This document shows positions 1 through 7,441 of a stretch of DNA of 64,000 nucleotides, one piece after another (the first letter of the stretch is position 1; each line of letters opens with the position of its first letter). The notes under the pieces are model-generated. The model was not told where the DNA came from. It saw only the letters and a program-made list of their open reading frames with translations, and searched no databases. Source of the stretch: Flavobacterium sp. ENC. Lineage in GTDB: Bacteria > Bacteroidota > Bacteroidia > Flavobacteriales > Flavobacteriaceae. The translations under genes were made by a program, and so were the position numbers. The DNA lies in assembly GCF_020991415.1 (NCBI RefSeq), contig NZ_JAJMOY010000002.1:62001-126000 (forward strand), written 5' to 3'.

Positions 1-2
1 TC

Positions 3-101
3 AATACGATTGCCTTGACAAAGGGAGCTAAAATCCTTCGTGTTCATGATGTAAAAGAAGCCATGGAATGTGTTACTTTGTTTAATAAAATGAGTCTGTA
101 A
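3..101 (+). CDS. folP: Dihydropteroate synthase, C-terminal fragment (partial)
   Basis: An open frame enters from the window edge and ends at the TAA at 99-101. Its last residues contain GAKILRVHDVKEAMEC, which matches the C-terminal end of dihydropteroate synthase, where the LRVHDV segment closes the TIM barrel near the pterin and phosphate site. The enzyme condenses p-aminobenzoate with a dihydropterin pyrophosphate in folate synthesis. Only about 32 residues are visible, so the call rests on this tail alone. The next gene starts 2 bp downstream, which suggests co-transcription. Confidence 0.75.
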   Translation, partial: NTIALTKGAKILRVHDVKEAMECVTLFNKMSL

Positions 102-103
102 AC

Positions 104-751
104 ATGAAATATCTAAGCCTTATCTTTATTATTGTTTTTTTCTCCTGCGGAAAAAAAGAAGACGTTTTATTACCAAAATCAAATGTTACGATCGTTAAAA
201 ACGTAGAAGACCTTTCGCCGATTTATATCTTTTTTAAAACCAATGGCAAAGATACCCTCGCTGAAGTAAACCGAAAAAACAGCATCATTTCAACCAATTG
301 GATTTTCAATATAGACAAACGACTGCCTTTAAAACTAGTCATTCCGGAAGTAATGAAACTTCAGGAAAAAAAGCGGGCAGAGAAGGCCCATAAAAACGAA
401 AAAGCAGAAAACTATTATTCGTACGCTGATTCTGTTGGAAAGAATTTAGCCTTTTTGCCATTCACGAAAGTGTATTATAAAATGGAAATTCCGAATAATA
501 GAAGTCAGCTGTATTTTAAAAAGAACGGGTTAATACAATACAGCGGTAGAAAAGTATATGATTTTCCTAAAAATAATTTAAAGCCATTTTTAGATAGTTT
601 AGTAATCAATCCGAAAGCTGAAATTAAATTTTCATATGATAAAAACATGACATATGGGGATTACATTCAATGTAAAATCTTAGTAAAAACTATAATTGAT
701 AAAAAGATTCCATTTGTTTTTATAAATGAAGAAGAAGAATTCGTTTTTTAA
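104..751 (+). CDS. Putative lipoprotein of unknown function
   Basis: This 215-residue protein starts with a short hydrophobic signal (residues 1-14) ending in a lipobox-like FFSC, so Cys15 is the likely lipidated residue. Lys and Glu follow directly after it. The mature part is charged and lysine-rich with no motif I recognise. It starts 2 bp after the folP stop, so the two are probably co-transcribed, but this position does not itself imply a folate role. The ATG at 104 is the only start that keeps the full signal peptide. It converges with rlmH, with a short direct repeat (CCTGAAACAAA, twice) between 752 and 780. Confidence 0.7.
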   Translation: MKYLSLIFIIVFFSCGKKEDVLLPKSNVTIVKNVEDLSPIYIFFKTNGKDTLAEVNRKNSIISTNWIFNIDKRLPLKLVIPEVMKLQEKKRAEKAHKNEKAENYYSYADSVGKNLAFLPFTKVYYKMEIPNNRSQLYFKKNGLIQYSGRKVYDFPKNNLKPFLDSLVINPKAEIKFSYDKNMTYGDYIQCKILVKTIIDKKIPFVFINEEEEFVF

Positions 752-783
752 ACCTGAAACAAAGAAAACCTGAAACAAAACTT

Positions 784-1257
784 TTATTGATGATGATAAG
801 GTTCATTCCTTAAAATCGTAAATCCGCGGTACAGCTGCTCGATAAAAAACAAACGTACCATCTGATGTGAAAACGTCATCAGCGAAAGCGAAATTTTACC
901 CTGCGCTTTGCTGTAAACCGTATCTGAAAATCCGTAAGGACCGCCGATTACAAAAACAAGCGTTTTGATTCCGGAGTTCATTTTCTTTTGCAGTTCTTCC
1001 GAAAAACCAACGCTGGAGAAGTTTTTTCCGTTTTCATCCAGTAAAATCAACTGATCAGTGGGTGTTAATTTGGATAAAATCAGTTCACCTTCTTTTTCCT
1101 TTTGCTGGCTTTCCGACAAATTCTTTACGTTTTTGATATCCGGAATAATTTCCAGATCAAATTTGATATAAAAAGACAGACGTTTGGTATAATCGTCAAT
1201 CAGGGTTTGAAGCGATTTATTGTCCGTTTTGCCAATGGCGATAAGTTTGATGTTCAT
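784..1257 (-). CDS. rlmH: 23S rRNA (pseudouridine-1915-N3) methyltransferase RlmH
   Basis: RlmH is a small SPOUT-class methyltransferase that methylates pseudouridine 1915 in helix 69 of 23S rRNA, using S-adenosylmethionine on assembled ribosomes. The 157-residue length is standard. Family features visible are LDENGK near residue 73, the glycine-rich FVIGGPYGF loop near 101-110 that forms part of the SAM knot, LSLMTFSHQMVRL, and the C-terminal EQLYRGFTILRNEPYHH. The start MNIKLIAIGKT matches the family start. The gene is convergent with the upstream lipoprotein gene. Confidence 0.95.
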   Translation of the reverse strand: MNIKLIAIGKTDNKSLQTLIDDYTKRLSFYIKFDLEIIPDIKNVKNLSESQQKEKEGELILSKLTPTDQLILLDENGKNFSSVGFSEELQKKMNSGIKTLVFVIGGPYGFSDTVYSKAQGKISLSLMTFSHQMVRLFFIEQLYRGFTILRNEPYHHQ

Positions 1258-1346
1258 TGATTAAAAGTTTTGCCACGAATTACACAAATAATCACAAATT
1301 TAAAAAACGGAATCTGTGATAATCCGTTTCATCCAAAATCTGTGTA

Positions 1347-1661
1347 CTATTTAACGATCTGCTTTTTATTCTCAAAAACAGTTTCAAAATGCTCTACATT
1401 AGGAAATGGCTCATAATAATGATGCAGCATTTTTTTCCATTCTAAATACGCTGCAGAATTTCTGAAGCCTTCCGTATGATCTTCAAGCGTGTTCCAGCCC
1501 ACTAATAAAAGATATTTATTTTCGACTTCGATACATTTCTCCAAACGATGTCCTAAATAACCATCAATAGAAGAAATAAATTGACTTGCATTGGCAAAAT
1601 CAGCTTCAAACTGACTTGCTAATTCGGGTTTTATAAAAAGAAAAACGGCTTCCAGAATCAT
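1347..1661 (-). CDS. Antibiotic biosynthesis monooxygenase (ABM) domain protein
   Basis: This 104-residue protein is a single ABM-type ferredoxin-like domain: beta strand MILEAVFLFIKP, a helix holding FEADFANASQFISSIDGYLGH, then LLLVGWNTLEDHTEGF and the C-terminal WKKMLHHYYEPFPNVEHFE strand. Members are usually dimers. Known roles range from quinone oxidation to haem degradation, and many have no known substrate, so no specific reaction is assigned. It lies between repeat-containing gaps and is probably a single-gene unit. Confidence 0.75.
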   Translation of the reverse strand: MILEAVFLFIKPELASQFEADFANASQFISSIDGYLGHRLEKCIEVENKYLLLVGWNTLEDHTEGFRNSAAYLEWKKMLHHYYEPFPNVEHFETVFENKKQIVK

Positions 1662-1684
1662 AAATTTAATTATAATGTTTTTTT

Positions 1685-1741
1685 ATCTGCCTGATCTGCG
1701 AGAAAAAAATAGCTCTCGCAGATTTAGCAGATCAGGCAGAT
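1685..1741. repeat. Two-arm perfect inverted repeat between genes
   Basis: A 15-bp arm (ATCTGCCTGATCTGC, 1685-1699) is repeated as its exact reverse complement at 1727-1741. An overlapping inner pair, CTGCGAGA (1696-1703) and TCTCGCAG (1714-1721), is also perfect. T-rich DNA lies at 1677-1684 and 1741-1750. The hairpin could act as a terminator for the upstream minus-strand adenosine deaminase-like gene, or be an interspersed palindromic element. Sequence alone does not separate the two. Confidence 0.7.
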
Positions 1742-1772
1742 TTGTTTTAAAAATACTTTGCGTAAATCAGCT

Positions 1773-3191
1773 TTAATTTTTAGAAAATTTCTCTTCAAAA
1801 GTTTTGAATCTTGCGTCCAGATCTTTCAGTAATTGTTTTTTTACCGAAGCATCCTGGATAAAGCTGTAATTTATGCTGTTGTAAACATATTGTTTGATCG
1901 TTGCATAAGTCACATCCGGATATCTTTTTGCCAGTAAAACATATTGTTCGGTCATGTTTGTTCTTAAAATTCCGGCATCGTCCGTGCTGATGACGATTGG
2001 TACATTGAATTCCTTGTAAAGTGAAAAAGGATGTCTGTTTTCTTTAACTTTTAAGATGAATTCGTTACTGGTCAGGTTGATTTCAATCGGAATAGTATTT
2101 TTTGCCATGTAACGCAGCAAATCATAGGAATTGGCTTCGTAGGCAATGTCAACCCCATGTCCGATTCTGTTGGCTCCTGCCACATAAATCGCATCGTTGA
2201 TATGCCAGGTTAAATCCTCCGGTTGTACTAATCCCAGCGTTAATTCTCCCGCATGCAGCGTATATTTCACATCAGTAAATTTTGAATGGCAATATTTAAA
2301 CATGACCATGTGAAGCCAGTAATCTTTCATTGAATTCTCGCCATGTTCCGGAGAAACAATGTTTACACCGGCTACCAATTTACTTTCATCGGCCGAAATA
2401 AAAGCAATAACCAGATTCTTAAACAAATCTACCGGTTCCATAAAGCGAAGCACAAAGTTTTGATAACGCATCGTGAAACGGTCATCGTCAATTTTCAGGT
2501 CTTTGTGCAGTTTTGCTATAAAGTTGGTATTGAAGTCTTCTGCGTATTTTTTAGCGTCTTTTTGCTTTAGTGATTTGTAAAGTTCCTCTAAATATTTCAG
2601 AACTGCTTTTTCGTCTTTTTGCGCTGCCGCCTGACGAAGTTTAACATTAAAATCAGTTAAATCGGAAACATTCATATCACAGGGAATTATAGATAATTGT
2701 GTTTCGATATAACTTACATTTTCAGCAAGAGCACGTTTTTTTAATTCCAGCATGCCTTCGGCAAAATGCCCGTCAATGGTGGGGAAAAATTTATCAAACG
2801 AATCAAAAAACAAATCATCAGAAGGAACAGACACACCGTTGTAATCTTTTGCGGACCAGGTCTGCATCACCTGCTGTTTGTAGAATTCCAGTTTTCCATT
2901 ATTTTTAAGAGAAGAAAAATTTTCCCAGTTTCCTTTAGCAGGTTTTGTTTTGGAAACTGCCATCGTTTCTAAATTCAGGTAAAAATCTGCTGCAATGGCT
3001 CTTTCCAGAAGAGGTTCCGCGTAAATTGATCCTGAAAAATGATGGTGTAAATCGCCTCCTTTTGGCATTTGTTGAAAAAAAGCAGTGGAGAGTGCTTCGT
3101 TGTTTCTGATTTTTTCTAAATAACGTTCAGCTGATTGAGAAAAGCCAATTTGCGCTATAAAAAAACAGAAAAGTGTAATTATCCTCGTCAT
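1773..3191 (-). CDS. Secreted adenosine deaminase-like metal-dependent hydrolase
   Basis: This is a 472-residue amidohydrolase-superfamily protein that resembles extracellular adenosine deaminases of the ADGF/CECR1 type. A cleavable signal peptide (residues 1-19, ending GFSQS) points to export. The metal-binding HxH is in GGDLHHHFSG (His49 and His51). Other family blocks are LHAGE with the catalytic-type Glu, NRIGHGVDIA with a metal His, IPIEINLTSN, and ISTDDAGI, whose Asp pair is expected to bind metal and activate water. The likely reaction is adenosine to inosine plus ammonia outside the cytoplasm, but specificity for related nucleosides cannot be excluded. A candidate promoter lies just upstream at 3213-3243. 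Confidence 0.85.
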   Translation of the reverse strand: MTRIITLFCFFIAQIGFSQSAERYLEKIRNNEALSTAFFQQMPKGGDLHHHFSGSIYAEPLLERAIAADFYLNLETMAVSKTKPAKGNWENFSSLKNNGKLEFYKQQVMQTWSAKDYNGVSVPSDDLFFDSFDKFFPTIDGHFAEGMLELKKRALAENVSYIETQLSIIPCDMNVSDLTDFNVKLRQAAAQKDEKAVLKYLEELYKSLKQKDAKKYAEDFNTNFIAKLHKDLKIDDDRFTMRYQNFVLRFMEPVDLFKNLVIAFISADESKLVAGVNIVSPEHGENSMKDYWLHMVMFKYCHSKFTDVKYTLHAGELTLGLVQPEDLTWHINDAIYVAGANRIGHGVDIAYEANSYDLLRYMAKNTIPIEINLTSNEFILKVKENRHPFSLYKEFNVPIVISTDDAGILRTNMTEQYVLLAKRYPDVTYATIKQYVYNSINYSFIQDASVKKQLLKDLDARFKTFEEKFSKN

Positions 3192-3496
3192 AGTCTAGAT
3201 TTAAATTACATGCAAATGTAATGGATTTTGAGGACATTTGAAAATGCGGATTGAAATTGGCAGGAGCTTAACCGCAAAGTTCGCAAAGATTTTTTTTAAC
3301 CCGGAGTAAATTTAAACGCAAAGTTCGCTAAGCTGTTACGCAATATTTCCCATAAAAATAAAAAAGACGCACACCAGTGCGTCTAAAATATAATCTCACA
3401 ATCTTAGTAGCTAAAAAAACTTAGAACCTCAGCAACTCAGAACCTCAGCACCTAAAAAAAACCTTTGAACCTCTGTCCCTTTGTAACTTTGAACCT
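3192..3496. repeat. Gene-free spacer with three kinds of short intergenic repeat
   Basis: No gene is supported here. The spacer holds two copies of CGCAAAGTTCGC (3273-3284 and 3317-3328), an 8-bp perfect palindrome with a 4-nt loop, AGACGCAC-ACCA-GTGCGTCT (3365-3384), and a low-complexity stretch at about 3400-3495 built from reiterated AGAACCTCAGCA- and CCTTTGAACCT-like words. The promoter of the adenosine deaminase-like gene sits at its left edge. The palindrome resembles one near 63325-63340. Confidence 0.65.
3213..3243 (-). promoter_or_regulatory. Candidate Bacteroidota promoter for the adenosine deaminase-like gene
   Basis: Read on the minus strand, TACATTTG (3220-3213) matches the TAnnTTTG -7 element. 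TTTC (3243-3240), one mismatch from TTTG, lies 19 nt upstream. Transcription would start about 15 nt before the ATG at 3191. Confidence 0.45.
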
Positions 3497-3781
3497 TCAG
3501 GAAAAAAGCACATCCCGAATTTCTTCCGTCTTATCAAAAACACTTTTTGCAAAAGGGCAAAGCGGAATGATTTTCAGATTATTATTTCTGGCATAGTCTA
3601 CGGTCGCCATAAGCAGTTTTTTGCCAACCCCTTTTCCGCTGAATTCTTCGTTGACTTCGGTATGATCGATGATAAATTTAGCATCGCCAGCCCAGGTATA
3701 CGTCATTTTTCCGGCTTCTTTTCCGTCTTCGATGGCTTCAAAATAGCCTTTTTTTATATCGTTTATTTGTTGAATTTCCAT
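3497..3781 (-). CDS. GNAT-family N-acetyltransferase, short YjdJ-like type
   Basis: This 94-residue protein is a minimal GNAT acetyltransferase fold. The acetyl-CoA-binding motif appears as GKGVGKKLLMATVDYARN (about residues 49-66), preceded by the strand IIDHTEVNEEFSG and followed by IIPLCPFAKSVFDK. Such short GNAT proteins resemble E. coli YjdJ; their substrate is not known. It lies 6 bp downstream of the OsmC gene and is the last gene of a three-gene minus-strand operon with OsmC and pirin. Confidence 0.85.
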   Translation of the reverse strand: MEIQQINDIKKGYFEAIEDGKEAGKMTYTWAGDAKFIIDHTEVNEEFSGKGVGKKLLMATVDYARNNNLKIIPLCPFAKSVFDKTEEIRDVLFS

Positions 3782-3787
3782 GATTAT

Positions 3788-4183
3788 TTATACTAATGAA
3801 GTTTCTATTTTAATTGTATTTACAAGTGTTTTATGAACCGGACAACTGTTTGCAATTTTCAAAATCCGCTGTTTTTGTGCGTCGTCTACGTTTCCGGTAA
3901 TTAAGATTTTCGTCGAAAACAAAGAAACAGTATGTTCTTCATTTTTGTCAAAATCTACCCAGATCGTAAGTTCTGAAACATCCCAGCCTTTGCGGTCAAT
4001 ATACATTCGCAATGTAATTAAAGTGCAGGAAGCCAGAGATGAAGCGAGAAGTTCAAACGGACTAAAACCTAAATTTTTTCCGCCCATTTCCTGCGGTTCA
4101 TCTGAAATAAGTGTATTGCCGCTTTTAGAGGTTATTTCGGTACGATATTTTCGGGTATCGATTGTTGCTTTAATGGTATCCAT
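3788..4183 (-). CDS. OsmC/Ohr-family peroxiredoxin-like protein
   Basis: OsmC-family proteins reduce organic hydroperoxides with a pair of cysteines. Here the pair is Cys53 in LASSLASCTLIT and a second Cys in IANSCPVHKTL near residue 115, with the glycine-rich GGKNLGFSPFELLAS segment before the first. The 131-residue length fits the YhfA/OsmC subgroup. The gene starts 2 bp after the pirin stop and 6 bp before the GNAT gene. The combination is plausibly a stress-response unit, but no regulator is visible. Confidence 0.9.
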   Translation of the reverse strand: MDTIKATIDTRKYRTEITSKSGNTLISDEPQEMGGKNLGFSPFELLASSLASCTLITLRMYIDRKGWDVSELTIWVDFDKNEEHTVSLFSTKILITGNVDDAQKQRILKIANSCPVHKTLVNTIKIETSLV

Positions 4184-4185
4184 AT

Positions 4186-5067
4186 TTATTTGATTCTTGG
4201 TTCAGGTAAAGGGACAAATTCGGTTTCTCCCGGAACTTTCGGGAAAGTTTGCGCTGTCCAGTCCTTTTTTGCTTTTTCGATTAATTCTTTATCCGAAGAA
4301 ACAAAATTCCAGAAGATAAAATGTTCTTCCGGAAAAGGTGTTCCTCCAAAAATATAAACGGTTGAATTGGCCGTAATTTCAAACTCACACAAAGTACTGT
4401 CGTTGGTAATCAGGATTTGTTTCGGATCGTAAACGTGTTCACCGCTTTTGATGCTTCCTTCCAGAATGTACAAGCCGCTTTCTCCAAATAGATCTTTTCC
4501 GATGTTTATTTTTTGGGTGGTTTCGCTTTTAATTTCAATAAAATACAACGGACTATACACCGGAACGGGTGATTTTTTTCCGAAAGCTTCTCCGGCGATT
4601 AATTTATAAGAAACGCCGTTTTCTTCCCAGGCCGGAATATCATCAGCTTCCACATGTGCAAAATTCGGATCCATTCGCTCTAATTCTTTCGGAAGCGCCA
4701 CCCAGATCTGCAATCCGTGAAGCATTTTGTCAGAATGTCTTAAATATTCGGGTGTTCTTTCAGAGTGAACGATTCCCTTTCCTGCTGTCATCCAGTTTAC
4801 GGCGCCCGGTTTTATTTCCAATTCGGTTCCCAGACTGTCGCGGTGCATGATGCTTCCTTCAAATAAAAAAGTTAAGGTGGAAAGTCCGATATGCGGGTGA
4901 GGCGGAACATCCATATTCTGATATTGGTTTAGATGTGCCGGTCCCATATGATCAATAAATACAAATGGTCCGACCGCTCTTTTTTCACGGAAGGGCAGTA
5001 ATCTCCCAACCATAAAATTACCGATATTGGCGGCACGTTCTTCAATAATTAAGCTGATGTTTGACAT
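4186..5067 (-). CDS. Pirin family protein
   Basis: Pirins are cytosolic bicupin proteins with one metal centre, in some cases with quercetin 2,3-dioxygenase activity. The N-terminal cupin carries VGPFVFIDHMGPAH, DVPPHPHIGLSTLTFLFEG and the IMHRDSLG region, giving the His/His/His/Glu metal set; GIVHSERTPE is also diagnostic. The C-terminal cupin contains YSPLYFIEI and GGTPFPEEHF. A longer reading would begin with TTG at 5094, but that codon lies inside a candidate -7 element (5092-5099), so the ATG at 5067 (MSNISL) is the better start, giving 293 residues. It is the first gene of the pirin-OsmC-GNAT operon. Confidence 0.9.
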   Translation of the reverse strand: MSNISLIIEERAANIGNFMVGRLLPFREKRAVGPFVFIDHMGPAHLNQYQNMDVPPHPHIGLSTLTFLFEGSIMHRDSLGTELEIKPGAVNWMTAGKGIVHSERTPEYLRHSDKMLHGLQIWVALPKELERMDPNFAHVEADDIPAWEENGVSYKLIAGEAFGKKSPVPVYSPLYFIEIKSETTQKINIGKDLFGESGLYILEGSIKSGEHVYDPKQILITNDSTLCEFEITANSTVYIFGGTPFPEEHFIFWNFVSSDKELIEKAKKDWTAQTFPKVPGETEFVPLPEPRIK

Positions 5068-5091
5068 GGTATGGTTTATTTTAGTTGAAAA

Positions 5092-5099
5092 CAAAATTA
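5092..5099 (-). promoter_or_regulatory. Candidate -7 element of the pirin operon
   Basis: On the minus strand the octamer TAATTTTG matches TAnnTTTG exactly. It would start transcription near 5085, about 18 nt before the pirin ATG. No good TTTG -33 element was found at the expected distance, so support is partial. Confidence 0.3.
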
Positions 5100-5154
5100 C
5101 AGTTGTAGTGGAAAGCTATAACTTAATTTAGATTAAGATTTGTTTATTCTTTTT

Positions 5155-5416
5155 GCCACAGATTTCGCAGATTTTATGGATTAGAAAAGGTTGCCACGAA
5201 TTTCGCGAATTTCCACGAATTTTTCGCTTGTTTTTATTTGGCTTTACGCAGAAATCTGCGCGAATCTTTTAATCTGTGGCTATTATTCCGGAGTCTGTTA
5301 GCCACGGATTCCACTGATTAGACGGATTAGAAAAGGTTGCCACGAATTTTGCGAATTTTCACGAATTTTTATTTGACTTTATTTAAGAAATCTGTGTGAA
5401 TCTTTTAATCTGTGGC
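5155..5416. repeat. Two tandem palindromic GCCAC-bounded intergenic elements
   Basis: This fills most of the 340-bp gap before the metal-efflux operon. Unit 1 (5155-5280) starts GCCACAGATT and ends AATCTGTGGC, an exact inverted repeat. Unit 2 (5301-5416) starts GCCACGGATT and ends AATCTGTGGC. Both contain internal GGATTAGAAAAGGTTGCCACGAATTT, GCGAATT and CACGAATTTTT words and the CTTTTAATCTGTGGC end. The two units are clearly related copies. No protein is encoded. Relatives occur at 45703-45937 and, as a half copy, near 1271-1300. Confidence 0.8.
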
Positions 5417-5434
5417 TAAATTTTCGGTTTCGTA

Positions 5435-7432
5435 TTAAAATTTCATTCGCTGTATTCGTACGGCATTTAATATAGCTAATAAGGCAACACCGACATCTGC
5501 AAAAACAGCTTCCCACATTGTTGCGAGACCACCGGCACCAAGAATCAGCACCACCGCTTTTACGACAAATGCCAGGCCAATATTCTGCCAGACGATTTGT
5601 TTGGTTTTTTTTCCAATATTGATCGCGGTATATATTTTGGTTGGCTGATCGTTCTGAATGACAATATCTGCTGTTTCTATAGTGGCGTCGCTTCCTAAAC
5701 CGCCCATTGCGATTCCGGCATGTGCGAGTGCCACAACAGGTGCGTCATTTACGCCATCACCTACGAAGGCAATTTTCAGGTTTTTGTTTTTCAGCTCAGT
5801 CACTTTGGCGACTTTATCTTCCGGCAGCAAATCACCGTAGGCTTCAGCGATATTTAATGCTGTGGCAACCGAATTTACAACGGCTGTTTTGTCTCCCGAA
5901 AGCATGACTGTTTTTACGTTGATGCGATGCAAACTCTGAACGGCCTGCCTGGCGTCTTCTTTGATTTCATCGGCTATGAGAAAATAACCGGCATATTTTT
6001 GATTGATGGCCACTACGACTATGGTAAAAGGCGTATTGTCAATTTCAGAATCATACTCAATATTGAATTTCTTCAGTAATTTGGTGTTACCGGCGAGAAT
6101 TTCGTTGCCGTCAATGGTACCTTTCAGGCCATGACCAGCGATTTCTTCAACAGCCGTCACAAGGTTTTCTTTCTCTGTTCCATTAGCATATTCGATAATC
6201 GCAGTGCCAACAGGATGTGTTGATTTGGTTTCGAGTGCCGCCGTATATTGTATTAAATCCGCTTCGGGAATCCCAACAGCCACTACTTTCTGAACTTTAA
6301 AAACACCTTTGGTCAATGTCCCTGTTTTGTCCATTACGACCACCTGAATGGCTGCCATAATATCAAGAAAACCCGAACCTTTGAACAGAATCCCATTTTT
6401 ACTGGCAGCTCCGATTCCACCGAAATACCCCAGCGGAATAGAGATTACTAACGCACACGGACAGGAAATTACCAAAAACACCAAAGCGCGATACAGCCAG
6501 TCCCTGAAAACATATTCATCCACAAAAAAGTAGGGAAGTAAACAGATCGCGATGGCGGAGTACACCACAATTGGGGTGTATATTTTGGCAAACTTTCGGA
6601 TGAATAATTCGGTTGGTGCTTTTTTCGCGGTAGCATCCTGAACCATTTCCAGAATTTTCGACAATTTGCTGTCTTTGTATAAAGCTGTAACTTTGATTTC
6701 AGTCACGGAATTCAGATTGATCATTCCGGCAAGGACACTTTCGCCCTTATTTTTAGTATCCGGTTTACTTTCGCCTGTTAAAGCCGCGGTATTAAAGGAA
6801 GCTGTTTCTGAAAGCAGCTCGCCGTCCAGACCTAATTTTTCGCCGGGTTTTAATTGAATTATTGCCCCGATTTGGGCCTCTGCAGCCTTAATGATTTTGG
6901 TCTGGTTATTTTCGAGTAGGGTCACTTCATCCGGACGCTGGTCTAATAATGTTTTGATGTTGGCTTTGGCACGTGTTACTGCCAGGGCCTGGAAAGTTTC
7001 ACCAATCGCATAAAAAAGCATTACGGCGACTCCTTCCGGATATTCACTAATGGCAAAAGCACCTACTGTGGCAATGCTCATTAGTAAAAATTCAGAAAAG
7101 AAGGAACCATCTCTGGCACTTTCCAATGCTTCTTTCAATACAGGAAAGCCAACAGGCAGATACGCAACCGCATACCAGACTATCCGTACCCATCCCGTAA
7201 ACCAGGTCTGCGGCAGGTAATTATCGAAAACTATGGCAATGATCAATAATAGAAAACTGATTACAGCCGGTAAAAAAAGCTGAAAAGTAGTCTGGTTTCC
7301 TGTTGAATGATCGTGCCCGTCGTGATCGTCATGTCCATTATCGTCATGCGAGCAGCAACTGGCAGCTTTGTTTTTTTGGACTGCTGCGTTTTGTTTGGTT
7401 TCGCAGCAGTTTGTATCGTCGCTATGTATCAT
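5435..7432 (-). CDS. cadA: Heavy-metal translocating P1B-type ATPase (Zn/Cd/Co type)
   Basis: This 665-residue inner-membrane pump is built like ZntA/CadA exporters, which use ATP to expel Zn(II), Cd(II) or related divalent ions. The transmembrane metal site CPC is at residues 324-326 (SCPCALVIS). The phosphorylated Asp is Asp368 in DKTGTLTKG. The ATP-binding STHPVG and the hinge GDGVNDAP are present. The usual N-terminal HMA domain is absent; a Cys/His-rich tail (residues about 9-43, with CC, CCSH and HDDHDGHDH) replaces it. It lies 9 bp after the membrane-fusion protein gene and is last in the efflux operon. The exact metal is inferred from the CPC motif and context. Confidence 0.9.
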   Translation of the reverse strand: MIHSDDTNCCETKQNAAVQKNKAASCCSHDDNGHDDHDGHDHSTGNQTTFQLFLPAVISFLLLIIAIVFDNYLPQTWFTGWVRIVWYAVAYLPVGFPVLKEALESARDGSFFSEFLLMSIATVGAFAISEYPEGVAVMLFYAIGETFQALAVTRAKANIKTLLDQRPDEVTLLENNQTKIIKAAEAQIGAIIQLKPGEKLGLDGELLSETASFNTAALTGESKPDTKNKGESVLAGMINLNSVTEIKVTALYKDSKLSKILEMVQDATAKKAPTELFIRKFAKIYTPIVVYSAIAICLLPYFFVDEYVFRDWLYRALVFLVISCPCALVISIPLGYFGGIGAASKNGILFKGSGFLDIMAAIQVVVMDKTGTLTKGVFKVQKVVAVGIPEADLIQYTAALETKSTHPVGTAIIEYANGTEKENLVTAVEEIAGHGLKGTIDGNEILAGNTKLLKKFNIEYDSEIDNTPFTIVVVAINQKYAGYFLIADEIKEDARQAVQSLHRINVKTVMLSGDKTAVVNSVATALNIAEAYGDLLPEDKVAKVTELKNKNLKIAFVGDGVNDAPVVALAHAGIAMGGLGSDATIETADIVIQNDQPTKIYTAINIGKKTKQIVWQNIGLAFVVKAVVLILGAGGLATMWEAVFADVGVALLAILNAVRIQRMKF

Positions 7433-7441
7433 AAATTAAAA

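Noticed and set aside
5155..5416. Possible insertion sequence
   Set aside because: The units have inverted ends but no transposase, and they are only 116-126 bp long, so they are listed as repeats and not as a mobile element.
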